A DNA stretch of 64,000 nt from Diplonema japonicum. Its lineage: Eukaryota > Euglenozoa > Diplonemea > Diplonemida > Diplonemidae. Both the position numbers and the translations under genes were made by a program. Positions 38,101-49,013 of this stretch are shown piece by piece. The DNA is taken from positions 310,001-374,000 of the forward strand of contig OZ025723.1 of NCBI GenBank assembly GCA_964019335.1. The letters run 5' to 3'. Below the pieces are notes generated by a model, which made no database searches, had not been told where the DNA came from, and saw only the letters and a list, made by a program, of their open reading frames with translations. Position 1 is the stretch's first letter. Each line of letters begins with the position of its first letter.

Positions 38101-40000
38101 AGCGGTTGCAGCAACCCCTCTACCAACACCACAGCCTGTGTCCCAGGTGCAGCCGGTGCAAACCCCTTCTCCTGTCCCTGTGACATCCGAAGAACAAGGA
38201 AAGAAACAAGCTGTCCTTGAAGACCTCATCACTGGCATGCTTCATAAGCAAGAAGCTGCTGCAGCAAACACAGGCAAAGAGATGGCAGCTGCTTTCACCG
38301 ACACACTAAAGGTATTGAATAAGTTATTCTAATGTGAACAACAAACAGAACTTATCGCCACATGTCGCTAGCGCGCTGCAGCAAGCAACACTGGAGGGGA
38401 ATAAGATGGAGAGGGATGGGATGATCAAGTTCCTCCAATCAGAAGGGGTATGTGTTGTCCACCTGACAATATCCATTTACAGACTGAAATGCAAGCTTTG
38501 GCGCGAGAGAGGTTGTATCGCCCTGAGCAAGCGTCTGCTGCACCTGCCCCAGAGCCAAGCACAGGGGGTGCAGGGCCTCTAGGTGATGTCGAGTACCAGA
38601 GGTGGGTCGAGCGTCAGAAGATTGCAGCTTCGAAGCCACAGACAGCAGATGCGAGTGTGGATGCTTCTGAGCGGCCTGGCATTGGGCTGCAAACTGTCCT
38701 CACCGAAATGGAAGGCAAGGGGACCCAGGCCGGTGCATACTTGGCAGTGAGAGACCTGGATGAAGAAACGCACTGGCAGGGCGACCGTGAGGTACACGGC
38801 AGGGACCCTGTCACGGAAGATCTTTTGGGCGAGAAGACAGAGCCTGGAAGGAAGTTCCTCAGCGTGCAGAACACCCACCCACTGGATGAACCTTTTTCGA
38901 CCGTGAGCGATACACGGAAATGGGCAGTGCAAGCGTCTCTAGCCAGGCTGGAGCGTGATATCGACACCACCTTCGAGCGCACAAACAATGTAGATACGAC
39001 AGTGAGAGAGGCAGCAACTGCTGTGAGGTCGTGTGAGGCCGTGCTGCGGGATGCACAAAGGCTGAGGCAGCAGCGAGACATGTCTCAGAATATAGATGTG
39101 TTGAGGGACGAAGCTAGGAGGATCGAGGCAAGGCTTTCCGCCGAAGTGAACAAACCTGTGCACTCCCCGAAGAAGCACTCACTACCCGCTTCACCCGAGC
39201 CGCAGCTTGTCGCAGTGCAGAGGTCGCCAGCACCTCAAAAGATTGCACTTGACGAGAGCCCTAGAAAGCAGTACGTGTCGACGATGAACACAACCAGCAA
39301 CACGACGGTGCTGCCTGCGTACAAGCAGCCGATGGGGTCTCATAGCTACCAGAGCCATCTGCAAGAGATGGTGGAGGAGGACGCCTTTGGAAGGGAACCG
39401 TTTTTGTGGCAGAACACCACTGAGCTGCCGGTGAAGAGGCCGGATAGGGCAGTGCCGGCAGTGCTTGTGAGCAGTGAAACAGCGCCTTTAACAAAACAGC
39501 CGCAAATGCAAATGCACCATGCGCAACAGGCCGCGCAGAGGACACCGGCGCAGCAAAGTTTAACTTCACCGTTTCAACAGCCTATTCCGCAGAGGAATGA
39601 GGTGGCTGTTTATCTGGGTGAGAAAGAGGTGGAAGCAGAGATCGTGGGGGGTGCAGCACTGCCTGTGGGGAGGCTGAATGGTGTAGGGATGGTGTATGCA
39701 GAACATGATGTAGAAAAAGAGGTGGAAGTAGCAACCCCTGCGAGGACGCATGCTCGGGTGCAAACTCCCATGCAGAGCCCGCTGAATGAGTCACTGAGGT
39801 CGCGTGGGAAGGTGAGTGTGAGCAGGACCAGCAAGAAGACCTCCAGCACCAGTACCCCACTCGCCCCCGTCTCTTCAAGAGCACTCAACACGTACGCACA
39901 ACGCCCCCGTCCTAAGCAGCCTCAACGCCGCAACAAGGACGTCCCCATCAGCCTCCAGAACCAGATCGACAAACTGGGTACCTTGCTCCAGGATGCTTGA
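32135..40000 (+). CDS. 2597-residue beta-propeller protein, possibly CPLANE1/JBTS17-like
   Basis: Three exons: 32135-38311, 38349-38447 and 38483-40000; the introns of 37 and 35 nt start GTAT. Residues 1-470 look like WD40-type blades: YKVALSSDGRYLAMVG, VVVLTADSTIFIWHC, DIPSMKWDESGTLVALILL, SALAWVSNGLFVAC. Residues about 470-1290 are helical. A long Pro/Ala/Ser/Thr-rich region follows, interrupted by a His-rich HSHGHDHSSGKQCKKCGKNKKK segment near 1650, then a charged helical C-terminus. Size and order resemble CPLANE1, a transition-zone/ciliogenesis protein. The pairing of IFIWHC with a following W..VW segment also recalls its propeller. That name is a hypothesis. Joining the last exon, which alone looks like a separate 500-residue gene, is well supported by frame. 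Confidence 0.6.
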
Positions 40001-40332
40001 ACCCGCGTGTTAAAGTTAAGTTTAGAACAAGAATTTAGAATGACATTCTTCCCCCAGCCCTTCCCAGATTCTTAGACCTTAGTACCCCCCTTTTTTTCTT
40101 CACCCGATTTCAAGACAACTTGTTTTTTTTCTAAATAAAAAGAGATTTATAATAGATTTTGTTTTTTTTAAGTTGCTCCCTTTTTATTTTCTTTTCCCCC
40201 AGACAATTTCTTCTTTTTTTTTTACCCCCCCACTTCCCAAACTTCTAGATAAGAGTATTCGTTTATTTTTTTTTTATTTCACCCCTGCCTTCCCCCGCTG
40301 CAATGTTTTACTAAAGCACAATATAATTGCAA
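40001..40332. other. Intergenic spacer
   Basis: No gene seen. T-rich with AATAAA-like segments near 40133. Confidence 0.6.
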
Positions 40333-41802
40333 ATGCTAGAAGACCTGGAAATAGTGAAGGAGTCGACGCAGCGATTGGACGAGCTGCGGTTGAAGCGAAA
40401 CCAGCTGCTGAAGGAGGTCAAGGATGTGTCAGACCTGGTGGCGAGGGCGTCTACGTCCGTGATCGACAGCCAGATGGACGCATCGGTGTACAGAGTGAAA
40501 CGGGGTTTGGTGTGCATGGAAAAGGGAGAAGGCGGCTGCATCGAAAATCTCGGCGCTGAGATCCGCAACCTCTTCAACATAATAGAACTGCAAAAAAAGG
40601 CAAAGTCCACCCTCGAGAACCTAATGCGAAAGCTGGTTGGGCTGAAAGACAAACATACCTCAGCATGTGAGGAAGAAGTCCATCTGTGGACAGCCTCGCA
40701 CCGCAAGGTTTCATCAGAACTCGATGCTACACAAAAAGTTCACACACAAATGGCAATGTACACAGCCCGCATCGTGCAAGAGCGTAAAGAATGGCAGATT
40801 GCACACGATGCATCCGCAGATCTTGGGACAACCTACGGTTTCTTCGACAGATGTACTCGCCTCACAGAATTGTCACGGCCGCAGAGGCTGCGCTTTGGAG
40901 ACGACGGGACACAGCTTGCCGACAAGTACATGTCTAATCTTATTGAGTCAAGCAAGCAGTTCCGTATCGGGTCCAAGGATGAAATCAGCCTTCTTGAATC
41001 CCTCGTGCAAACCCTCACCACTGGTACCGCTCCCAGCGGTACAGTTCTTGACCCTTCAGTCTTCGAACAGCGCAGGAAGTTTGAACTCTCTGAACGCGAC
41101 AAGCTCTGGGCGTATCGGATTGCCGACTGGGGTAAAACCATCGCGTCCCTCAACAACGACCTTAGTTTCATCAGATCGCAGGTCAAGGGGTACGAGGAGG
41201 CGTTTCAAGATTTCTCGCAAAGGATTCAAACAAACATTTCGCAGACGTCAAAACTCAACGCTTACAAGTTCAACACACTCAACGAGGATCTCAGACGGTC
41301 GCGAGAGCTGGTCTACACGTATCAACAACAAGGGAGCCGGGCCTCGATGTCCGCTGCTGTGGCGGGGTTTAAACGAGCAGCGTCTTCTCACCGGCGGATG
41401 ACCCCTCGTGTGTGCTTTATCACGCGTGCCTCTTATGTGGTGCCCGCTGCTTTGTGCATTGTTTTGTCATCAGGTGTACAAGGCTTGCATGTTCGACAGG
41501 ATATGGCCAGGTCTCTTGTTTCGTCGCCAATGCAGAACTGTCCCTCTCGGTCTGAGATTTCGCGAAGTCCTTCTTTCATTCCATCCCCGCCTGAAAGTGA
41601 TGCCACTAGGAAGAACAAATCCAAATGCGAGGCGGTCCTCTCGCTTCTTTCCGCGTCGCAAACCGCAACGCGGGAAAACACCAACTACCAGGCGCAGCAA
41701 CTGGAAGACCTTATCAAGTACCAGGAAAGTCTGGCCGAGCAGTTCACGCAAACACTTACACAGTATAGGCCTTCGCCACCCCCCCCTTATTTATATAAGT
41801 AA
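40333..41802 (+). CDS. Coiled-coil protein, unknown function
   Basis: The frame encodes 489 residues, mostly helical with heptads (residues 1-120, 130-165, 250-340). No domain is recognised. A segment near residues 359-380 (VCFITRASYVVPAALCIVLSSG) is unlike its surroundings. It coincides with a possible 66-nt intron at 41408-41473 (GTGTGTGC...CATCAG), which is divisible by three and free of stops. If spliced, the product has 467 residues. The C-terminus is short and Pro-rich. A coiled-coil cytoskeletal or flagellar role would fit, but this is a guess. The METTL13-like gene starts only 55 bases after the stop. Confidence 0.6.
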   Translation: MLEDLEIVKESTQRLDELRLKRNQLLKEVKDVSDLVARASTSVIDSQMDASVYRVKRGLVCMEKGEGGCIENLGAEIRNLFNIIELQKKAKSTLENLMRKLVGLKDKHTSACEEEVHLWTASHRKVSSELDATQKVHTQMAMYTARIVQERKEWQIAHDASADLGTTYGFFDRCTRLTELSRPQRLRFGDDGTQLADKYMSNLIESSKQFRIGSKDEISLLESLVQTLTTGTAPSGTVLDPSVFEQRRKFELSERDKLWAYRIADWGKTIASLNNDLSFIRSQVKGYEEAFQDFSQRIQTNISQTSKLNAYKFNTLNEDLRRSRELVYTYQQQGSRASMSAAVAGFKRAASSHRRMTPRVCFITRASYVVPAALCIVLSSGVQGLHVRQDMARSLVSSPMQNCPSRSEISRSPSFIPSPPESDATRKNKSKCEAVLSLLSASQTATRENTNYQAQQLEDLIKYQESLAEQFTQTLTQYRPSPPPPYLYK

Positions 41803-41857
41803 CCACAGTTTTATTTTTTTTTGGTTTGTCTTCTCTACCCTCAAAAGAAAAAGAAAG

Positions 41858-43192
41858 ATGTGCCGACAAGGGGCGGTTCGGAGGCAAATGAATGTGAGGA
41901 CCTTGCGGCGGATGGTTGTGATGGGGTTGGGGGTGGGTGTGAGCTGGAAGTTCAGGGAGTTGATGCACATCGGGTATGAAAAAAAGAAGGAGGGGAGAAA
42001 AAACAAAAACAAAGGAAAGACATGGAAATGGATGGCAGGATCAATCACATGTTCCCAAACCTGAACAGAAGAAGGGAGAGCTTCATGCCGCAAGAGTACG
42101 AAACCTCTATTTGTGAAAGCGAGCCGTTGAAAGATGAAGCTGCACACTGCGTGTCGGGGAGCCTCTTCGGCGACAACGGGTTCCTGTACAGGATGATGGT
42201 GTTCGAGTACGACGCCGAACGGCCGCCACTACCGTTCCAAACCTTGATAAGGTGCAAGAACTTCATTGATGAAGACGACAACTGGGCGACAGACACATGT
42301 GTACCGGACTACCGACACATACTTCCTCTTTATCAGAAGATAATGTGCGTCCCACTGGTCATCGCCGAATCTTGCATAGGTATATTTAAACCGAAACCGG
42401 AAAGGACCGAAGTGAGGGCGCTGGTGCTTGGTCTTGGCGGAGGGGGCTGGGTTGGCTTTCTGCAGGAGTTATACCCGGAGATGAGGATTGACTGTATTGA
42501 AAGGGAGGAAGTTGTAAAAAAGCATGCTTTGAAATACTTTGGGTTCGCCCCCTCGGAGAAGACTACGGTGACGATTGCCGACGCGGAGCAATGGCTTGCA
42601 GACAGGTCAGACGAGGTGATGGAAGGGGATCTCAGCAAGCGGTACGACTTGATTTTCGTCGATCTGTATAACCATGGGGTGTGGATGCGTTTTTCTTTCT
42701 TTCTTTCTATGAGATTCAATACAGGACCCGCCCAGCTGCATGCTATCGCTGCCGTTTTATCGCGACCTTGAAAACTTGATGAGCAACGAATCAGTGCTCG
42801 CGCTGCACCTCAACACCCGTGCTGACAACAACTTCAAAGCCTGGCAAACTATGAACTGGCAGTACAAGAACACCGCTGTGCTCCGATATTGCCCTCCCAA
42901 CGAGTTAGCTGCTTCCCTCGTTTTTCACAGCAAAGGCTGGGCAGTCACCGACCCTCTCAGTTTCTCTGGTCCCAGGCTGTGGTACCTCTGCCGCGACTGG
43001 TCCTTCGCCAAGGGCCTCCCCTTCGACGTGTCTAAAAAGATACAACGTTCCGCCTCTCCACCCTTCCCTGGTCTGCCCCAGGCGTACTTCCACGATAGAT
43101 CATCACAGAAGGTATGCCTGCACACTTTCTATATACCACACCATTAGGCGAGCGAGAAGCGCAGAGACTCCGTGCGAGGTAAGGTCGACTGA
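41858..43192 (+). CDS. Spermidine-synthase-fold methyltransferase, METTL13 C-terminal-domain-like
   Basis: Four exons: 41858-41973, 42015-42678, 42725-43111 and 43148-43192, with introns of 41, 46 and 36 nt. The product has 403 residues. The SAM-binding motif I is ALVLGLGGGGWVGFL near residue 173, followed by an acidic end of strand 2 (IDCIEREEVV) and the AxKYFGF element. Joining exons 2 and 3 restores FVDLYNHGDPPSCMLS, the acidic post-motif region. In METTL13/eEF1AKNMT the C-terminal domain of this type methylates eEF1A at its N-terminus. Here the protein lacks the other METTL13 domain, so the substrate is uncertain. The third exon continues NESVLALHLNTRADNN, as expected for the fold. Confidence 0.68.
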
Positions 43193-43274
43193 GCATCAAA
43201 TACTTTTTTCGTACGAATACTGTATCTGCATCACCGCAATTGCACGTCCTGACCCACCATACACCAGAAGAACA

Positions 43275-45059
43275 ATGGAAGTAGAGAATCTCAGGGTGAC
43301 GTCTAAGCTGTGTGAGACCAGCTTTTTGTTCCTTGTGTCTGACATTGAGAGTGACGTGCTGAAATATTGCAAGGAGGGTAAAGAGAACGTGGTCCTGACG
43401 CTGTTGAGAAGGATATACTGCATAGCTGAGGAGCGTGCGGAGGGGTCGTTGGACATTGCGACAGAGAACAAACGGCTGCAGCAGAGCCACAAGCTGATGA
43501 GGGACGAGCTGGAGCGGGAACGCAGGAAGGTGAACCACTACGACTCGCTGATGGACTTCATGCGCGCCCGGCTGCTCCGGAGGGACACGCGCTCTGCTGT
43601 TGAACGCAAGGCATTCATGAAGGAAGTGGTGGGTCTTCGCGACCAGTTGTTCAGAGTGACGGAGCTACATCAGACGGTTCAAGGCGATGGTGTCGCCTTC
43701 CCCATGAGCCTTGAAGACCAGAGCAACGCACAGTGCGAAGACCCTTCAATAAGGGAGCGCGAGGAAGAGGCCGAGGCTCTAGAACAGCTGAAAGAGGACC
43801 ACACCGCACAGCTACGCATGCTCCAGCTGCAACTGTCGGAAGAAACAGGGTACCGCGAGAGGCTCCTAAAAGAGGCGGAAGTCAAGTTGCATGAAGAAGT
43901 AGACCGAAACAAAAAAACGGTGAAGGCACTAGAGAGCCTGCGAACGGCGGCCGTGTCCGAAGTGGAACAGACGTGGGTCGACAAGACTCAGCAGCTCCAC
44001 CAGCACGTGGAAGCACTGATGGAAGAAGTAAAGCTAGAAGCTCAGAAATGTGAAATCTTGCAAGATAAGCTCCAAGATCGCGAGCATCAGAACAAGATGA
44101 AGTGCGACGAGATATCGGAGCTGCTGAAGCAGAGAAATCTTCTGAAGAATCTAATCCACAAATTGCAGGGAGCGATAGACCAGGTGAAGCGGACAGAGGC
44201 AGGGAAATGGACAGAGATCTTTGAGGAGAAGCTGCTGGAGACCACAGACAGGAACACGTATCAAGAGCTGATGTCGCATCAAGACGACGAGACCGAGCGG
44301 CAGATGGAGATGGACAAGGCGCAGAAGGACCTGAAAGACGTGTCAAAAAAGTTAGTTCTAAACCAGAACATGCTACGTGCGATGACGAACGAGATGGTGC
44401 AGTGGAAACGAAAGAGCACTGTACTGCAGGATAAGCTGGTCGAAGAGGAAAGGTCGAACCAGCAATCGATTCACCGTTTGCAGGGCGAGATACGGCGGAT
44501 TTCCACCGCTTCACCCACGCTGCTTCCCACGGCAAGTGCTGTGACTTTCGCACAAACACCGTTCCCGACCCCGCAGACATTCAGATGCAATCAGGTTGAG
44601 ACTCTGAGGAGCATCTGCGATGTTGCCACCGAATGCGTGCGGAAAGACAATAACTACTTCAAAGGTGCTGTTGTTAGGTCGACATTTCTGCTGTGTTTTG
44701 CATGGAGCTTTGAGATCGCAAGACGTGTTTCGGGCGATGTAGTCGACAGCGACTTCCTCATGAGCCAGGACTGGACACGACCGTCGGGGAGATCTCGTGG
44801 TTCATACGCCAACTGGCTAAGGGTACTCATCAGACGCAAGCAGCGTGACCTCGCCGTGCGGGACAGGGAGCAGCATGTTCTACATGAGCTGAAGCTCATC
44901 AACACAAAGCTCGGAAACGTTCTCCCAGGATCAGGCCCGGGGCAGGTTAGGAAGCGCAGCTTGCGATCGTCGTCGGTTAGACCGGGCAGAACGGCCGGCA
45001 GTATCAGCTACACCCCCACAAAAAAGAGCTCGCTAAAGAGCTACCCACGCAAGCAGTGA
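43275..45059 (+). CDS. Coiled-coil protein, unknown function
   Basis: The 594-residue protein starts at an ATG 7 bases after a CCAG site. An N-terminal globular segment (LCETSFLFLVSDIESDVLKYC) is followed by MDFMRARLLRRDTRSAVERKAF, which looks like a conserved block, then coiled coil from about 140 to 415. After a Pro/Thr-rich break comes a short globular part around 430-530 and a basic tail with SSSVRPGRTAGSISYTPTKK. Proteins of this build are common in flagellar or cytoskeletal scaffolds. I do not recognise the family. It lies 82 bases after the methyltransferase stop. Confidence 0.65.
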   Translation: MEVENLRVTSKLCETSFLFLVSDIESDVLKYCKEGKENVVLTLLRRIYCIAEERAEGSLDIATENKRLQQSHKLMRDELERERRKVNHYDSLMDFMRARLLRRDTRSAVERKAFMKEVVGLRDQLFRVTELHQTVQGDGVAFPMSLEDQSNAQCEDPSIREREEEAEALEQLKEDHTAQLRMLQLQLSEETGYRERLLKEAEVKLHEEVDRNKKTVKALESLRTAAVSEVEQTWVDKTQQLHQHVEALMEEVKLEAQKCEILQDKLQDREHQNKMKCDEISELLKQRNLLKNLIHKLQGAIDQVKRTEAGKWTEIFEEKLLETTDRNTYQELMSHQDDETERQMEMDKAQKDLKDVSKKLVLNQNMLRAMTNEMVQWKRKSTVLQDKLVEEERSNQQSIHRLQGEIRRISTASPTLLPTASAVTFAQTPFPTPQTFRCNQVETLRSICDVATECVRKDNNYFKGAVVRSTFLLCFAWSFEIARRVSGDVVDSDFLMSQDWTRPSGRSRGSYANWLRVLIRRKQRDLAVRDREQHVLHELKLINTKLGNVLPGSGPGQVRKRSLRSSSVRPGRTAGSISYTPTKKSSLKSYPRKQ

Positions 45060-45218
45060 CATTCAAATAAACCTGTTTTTACAAAGAGGTCCCCCCTTTT
45101 TTTTTGGGCCGCTGCTAACCACTTCGTATTTGAATTCTTTTGTACGCTTGTAAGTTTCTTTTGATGTGTTACTTTGTTTCCGCAGTCTCAAATACTCAAC
45201 GAGCAGAAGGGGGTTGTG

Positions 45219-46682
45219 ATGTCTGCTGAGGCGGAGCACACGATACGGTCCAGCCTGAAGGATGAGGACATGGTGCTGAAGGTGTACGCGATGCCTGCAG
45301 GGCGGTTAGACGAAGGGGACTTCCTGAAGTATTGCTACCCCGAAAAGGACCAAGTAGTGTACGGACTGCACGCGGTGCTGCACTCGCTGCGAGATCTACT
45401 GAACGACAAGATGAAGATGTTGCTGCAGCGCATTGAGCTGCACAGAGGGGGCAGGCGGATGGTGGCTGTGTTCCACGAAACGCAAGGGTACCTTGTATGC
45501 TTCCTCTGGACAATTGGGGAGGTAGGAGGTGGGATGATCCCTGCAAGCGTGGGGATGGGAGGTGACCTAAAAGTGACTGGGACACCCCATGGGCTGGAAG
45601 TGCATGGGTCAAAAATCCAGAAGATATCACTCAACTCCGAGTCGATGACACTCACCTTGCCTGATGCCGGAGTGAAGCCTGTTGTAGTGACCCGTGAGAC
45701 TGCTGCAAGACTCCAGCGGTTCGCCAACGCCTTCCCAGGAAAAGTGAAACACAACATTAGGCAAAGGCTCCCGCACCAAACCCTTCAATACGTCACCGCC
45801 ACTTCTGAGACAATCCTCTCAACAATGTTGACGTTGTGGCCCAGCCTCCAGGACGCCTTTGCCTCGTCGGCGCAGCTCACATCACTCCTGTCCGACATCT
45901 CCTCAACTCTTCCCAGCACGACCTCGTGTTTTACAGGCTGCTTCTCGCCCATCCTCCTGGCGAATGTTTCAAGGGACATCCATGCTATCATCCCTCCTCC
46001 CCGGCCGCCATTGGACCCTGGGCATGTCTCTGGTGCGAAGTACACTTCAGTTGGTGAGATCATCTGTTTCAGGGGTAAGGTTGTGAGCTCGACGGTCGAC
46101 CTTGAGGTTTGCAAAGTGGTGCTGTTTTACCTGCAAAGCACGCGTTTCACAGAAGCGGGGAATGTGGAGGATGTTCTGGTGGACTCGTTAATATTAAAAG
46201 GTGAGAAGGGGTTGTTAGTTGCCTACCAAGCTGAGGGGCTTCTAGGGGTAGCAGTGATGAGGCCGTCGCGGCAAAGGGGGTTGGGGGTGACACAGGTAGA
46301 AATAGTTGCGTCCCTGAAAAAGGTTTTGGAAGGATTGAGGAACAAAGGGTTGTTCCATGCTGAAGAAAAGTCGGCGCCCGTTCTGCCGGAAGGCGTTCAT
46401 CGCTATCAGCTCACCCACCGGAAAGGGCTCGTTACAACCGCAAATGGAACATCCGACCCGTTCGCGACTGAAGTTTTTTCAACGCTTTCCGGTTTCATAT
46501 CTGACCAGCTTCAGACAAACACCCAGTACACACTCTCATTTGAGGTTCCAAAGAGTAAGAAGACCCTGACCATCACAGGGTGGGCACATGAAGATGACAC
46601 GCTTATTGTGCTGCACGATGCTGAGGCACAACCATCGCTGCCGTGCTTGTATTGCGACCTTGTCGCAGGCATTCCCATTTAG
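45219..46682 (+). CDS. Unknown 487-residue protein, possible longin-type N-terminus
   Basis: The start is the ATG 33 bases after a pyrimidine tract ending CCGCAG (45185). The N-terminal 105 residues alternate strand and helix: VLKVYAMPAGRL, LHAVLHSLRDLLNDKM, GRRMVAVFHETQGYLVCFLW. This resembles longin/roadblock-like domains of Inturned, Fuzzy and HPS proteins. Further alternating segments in the C-terminal half (EVCKVVLFYLQ, TLTITGWAHEDDTLIVLHD) could be a second such unit. No catalytic motif is visible. Sequence just upstream (45150-45185) could also be a 5' UTR intron, beginning GTAAGT. Family assignment is open. Confidence 0.6.
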   Translation: MSAEAEHTIRSSLKDEDMVLKVYAMPAGRLDEGDFLKYCYPEKDQVVYGLHAVLHSLRDLLNDKMKMLLQRIELHRGGRRMVAVFHETQGYLVCFLWTIGEVGGGMIPASVGMGGDLKVTGTPHGLEVHGSKIQKISLNSESMTLTLPDAGVKPVVVTRETAARLQRFANAFPGKVKHNIRQRLPHQTLQYVTATSETILSTMLTLWPSLQDAFASSAQLTSLLSDISSTLPSTTSCFTGCFSPILLANVSRDIHAIIPPPRPPLDPGHVSGAKYTSVGEIICFRGKVVSSTVDLEVCKVVLFYLQSTRFTEAGNVEDVLVDSLILKGEKGLLVAYQAEGLLGVAVMRPSRQRGLGVTQVEIVASLKKVLEGLRNKGLFHAEEKSAPVLPEGVHRYQLTHRKGLVTTANGTSDPFATEVFSTLSGFISDQLQTNTQYTLSFEVPKSKKTLTITGWAHEDDTLIVLHDAEAQPSLPCLYCDLVAGIPI

Positions 46683-46695
46683 ATTTTTAGAGCAG

Positions 46696-46738
<43 letters not shown>

Positions 46739-46795
46739 GTCGCCATGCTGAAATTGAGATTTGTCCATTGGAACTAAAAGAGAACGAAAAGTAAA

Positions 46796-47149
46796 ATGCC
46801 CGAAGGTGTGCCTGAGAGCGAGGAAGTGGCCTCGGCACTGGCTAGGCTACAGGAGCTCGGGTTCACTAATGTAAACAGCGTTGAAGAGCTTATGAAAGCT
46901 GCAAACGACAAGCTTGGCACAGAAGAGTACAACGGGGAAATTGTCTCCAAGCTCCTTGTTCAGATGTTGCAAGTCACAGACAAGCTGCAGGCCATCACCG
47001 GGCCCGCAGCCACTGACACCCCAGCCCAGGTCTCCAACGATGCGACCCCGGAAAGATTCATGGAAAAAGTATGTCATATATTTTTTTTTTTTCGAACAAA
47101 AATACCGCAGCTTGAGATGAACACCCGTGCCTTGGAAGCGCTAGTTTGA
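46796..47149 (+). CDS. Small spliced helical protein, unknown function
   Basis: Two exons (46796-47068, 47111-47149) with a 42-nt GTATGT...CCGCAG intron give 103 residues. The intron is divisible by three and has no stop. If retained, it would insert a Phe-rich stretch (VCHIFFFFRTKIPQ) that looks like translated intron. The N-terminal 60 residues are helical with hydrophobic spacing (ALARLQELGF, IVSKLLVQMLQVTDKLQ). No family is recognised. It follows a T run of 35. Confidence 0.6.
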   Translation: MPEGVPESEEVASALARLQELGFTNVNSVEELMKAANDKLGTEEYNGEIVSKLLVQMLQVTDKLQAITGPAATDTPAQVSNDATPERFMEKVCHIFFFFRTKIPQLEMNTRALEALV

Positions 47150-47393
47150 ATCAAAAACCACCCACCACCCTCACCACCACTTCCGTTGTCTTTTACAAGG
47201 CACGGAACGATTTTCTTTTGATGCATTACAAAAGAAAACGATTCTTTTTTTCTTCTTCCTTTTTTTCGAAATTGTTTTTTTTTCTTTTTCCCCTATCTTT
47301 TCGATGGGGGGTTTTTATCTGTTTCAAAAAAAGAAAAAAAAAAGCAAGATAAATAAAAAAAGGGGGGGGGGAAGGGGAAAGAAAGAATAAGTC

Positions 47394-48882
47394 ATGAAGA
47401 GCAGCGTGTGGTCCAGGGCGGTGAGGAAGGGAGCGCGAGAATGTAGCGATTTCGGCATGAGGATCGAGGAGTTGGAGAGAAGGGCGCAAGCGATCCAACC
47501 TTTGTTTGGAGTGTGCCAGGGGCTTTCTACTGCGGAGTTCACAAAGTTGAATGCGGAGTGGGACTACTTTGTGAGGAGGAAGCAGAGCCTCGTCTCGTTA
47601 GAGCAGCTTCTGCCTGTCCAGGGAGAGGCACCAAACAGCAAACTCATCATCAGCCTTGCTCGTTATGTATACCACGAGATCCCCATACGCCTCGCCCACC
47701 GTGGCAGAGACCTTGACCGTCTTCCCTACGGGCTGTCACATATGGAGCCAATTAGAGAGGTTCACAAGTGGTACTTCCAGTCATTCGTAGCCATGAGGCA
47801 AGCTGAGGAACCTAACACCATCGAGGATTGCATTAAGCTCCTTCCTGTGCTTCGGGATGTATGTATTGAAATAAGTTACACAACCAATAAACCACATTCA
47901 GATTCTGGAGCGGCACGGTAGGACCCTCGAGCACGCCGCCAGAGGTATTTACCACCTTAAGCAAGTCCTGCGCCCTGCCACCGATCTCAATCCTCACTTC
48001 TTTGTATGTCAACACCCACCCTTACCATTTCTACTTTAGGCGAAAGAACCGCGTCGGAAAGACAAAGGTTGGTGGCTGCACAACTTCCCAAGGCTGCAGA
48101 CGTTTCTCAACACTTTCAACGAGTCGAGGATAGGCACCAGGTTCCTCATTGCGCACCTGTACGAGTTGTTATTACAAGTTGGGGAGACTGAGGGCTGGCT
48201 TGGGAGTGAATTTCACGGCTTCAGATACAGCCTGTTCAACCATGATCCGGAGACGTTCGTTGGGCTAATGAACAAGGACATGGACCCTGTGAAGGTGGTG
48301 GAGCATGCTGTCTCGCAGGTGTCGAAGGAGGCTGTAGACGTGTACGGGGCAAGCCCCGCCATCGACATCAACCTCTGCGGGAAACCACAAAATGTGCTGT
48401 TTGTCCCATTGTACTTGAACACGATGTGCACGGAGTTGCTGAAGAACTCTGTGCGTGCAGTGATCGAAACGCATGGAAGGTACGGCTCTCTGAATGGGGG
48501 CGCAAAGATCAAAGTAGACATCTGTGTCTCTCAAGGAAGGCTGACATTAAGAGTCTCAGACGAAGGTGGGGGCATCAAAAGGTCTCATATTGACCTTGCA
48601 CAAAGCTACCTGTACACTACAGCTCCGCCTGCCTATGCTGACCCCTCTGCTCTTGATGTCCAAAAGCCGTGGGAGTCCAGTGGCTCTGTGTACCCTGACG
48701 CCCCGCCATTGTCGTCTGTGCCTTGCTCTGCGTCACCTTTCGCCGGATACGGCTACGGCCTCCCCATCACAAAGTGCATCTCCAAGTACTTCGGTGGTGA
48801 CTTCGAAATCGCATCCCAGGAAGGCCTCGGGACATCCACGTACATTTATCTTCAGCCCAACCACTCCACGAGGCTGTGCTAG
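47394..48882 (+). CDS. Mitochondrial protein kinase of the PDK/BCKDK family
   Basis: Three exons (47394-47858, 47902-48003, 48040-48882) with introns of 43 and 36 nt give 469 residues. The N-terminal four-helix domain includes LARYVYHEIPIRLAHR and, after splicing, HFPRLQTFLNTFNESRIGTRFL, the region that contacts lipoyl domains in this family. The GHKL ATP site is complete: the N-box ELLKNSVRAVIETH, the G1 box VSDEGGGI, and the G2 box GYGYGLPITK. These kinases phosphorylate and switch off the pyruvate or branched-chain dehydrogenase complex in the matrix. Which of the two cannot be told. The basic N-terminus is compatible with mitochondrial import. Confidence 0.88.
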
Positions 48883-49013
48883 CGCCCTTTCGAATTCTGT
48901 AACTTATTGCGCGTGGTGTCATAGTCATTTTGTCCGGCGCCTGTTGTAACATACTAACTTTTTAACAGTGGCAACAACCAAATTGCACCTAATCCAGTCA
49001 CCACAGGCTAAAG

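Noticed and set aside
38450-40000. Separate gene of about 500 residues after the giant propeller gene
   Set aside because: Two short introns (38312-38348, 38448-38482) join it in frame to the upstream exon, and its first codons in isolation are intron sequence.
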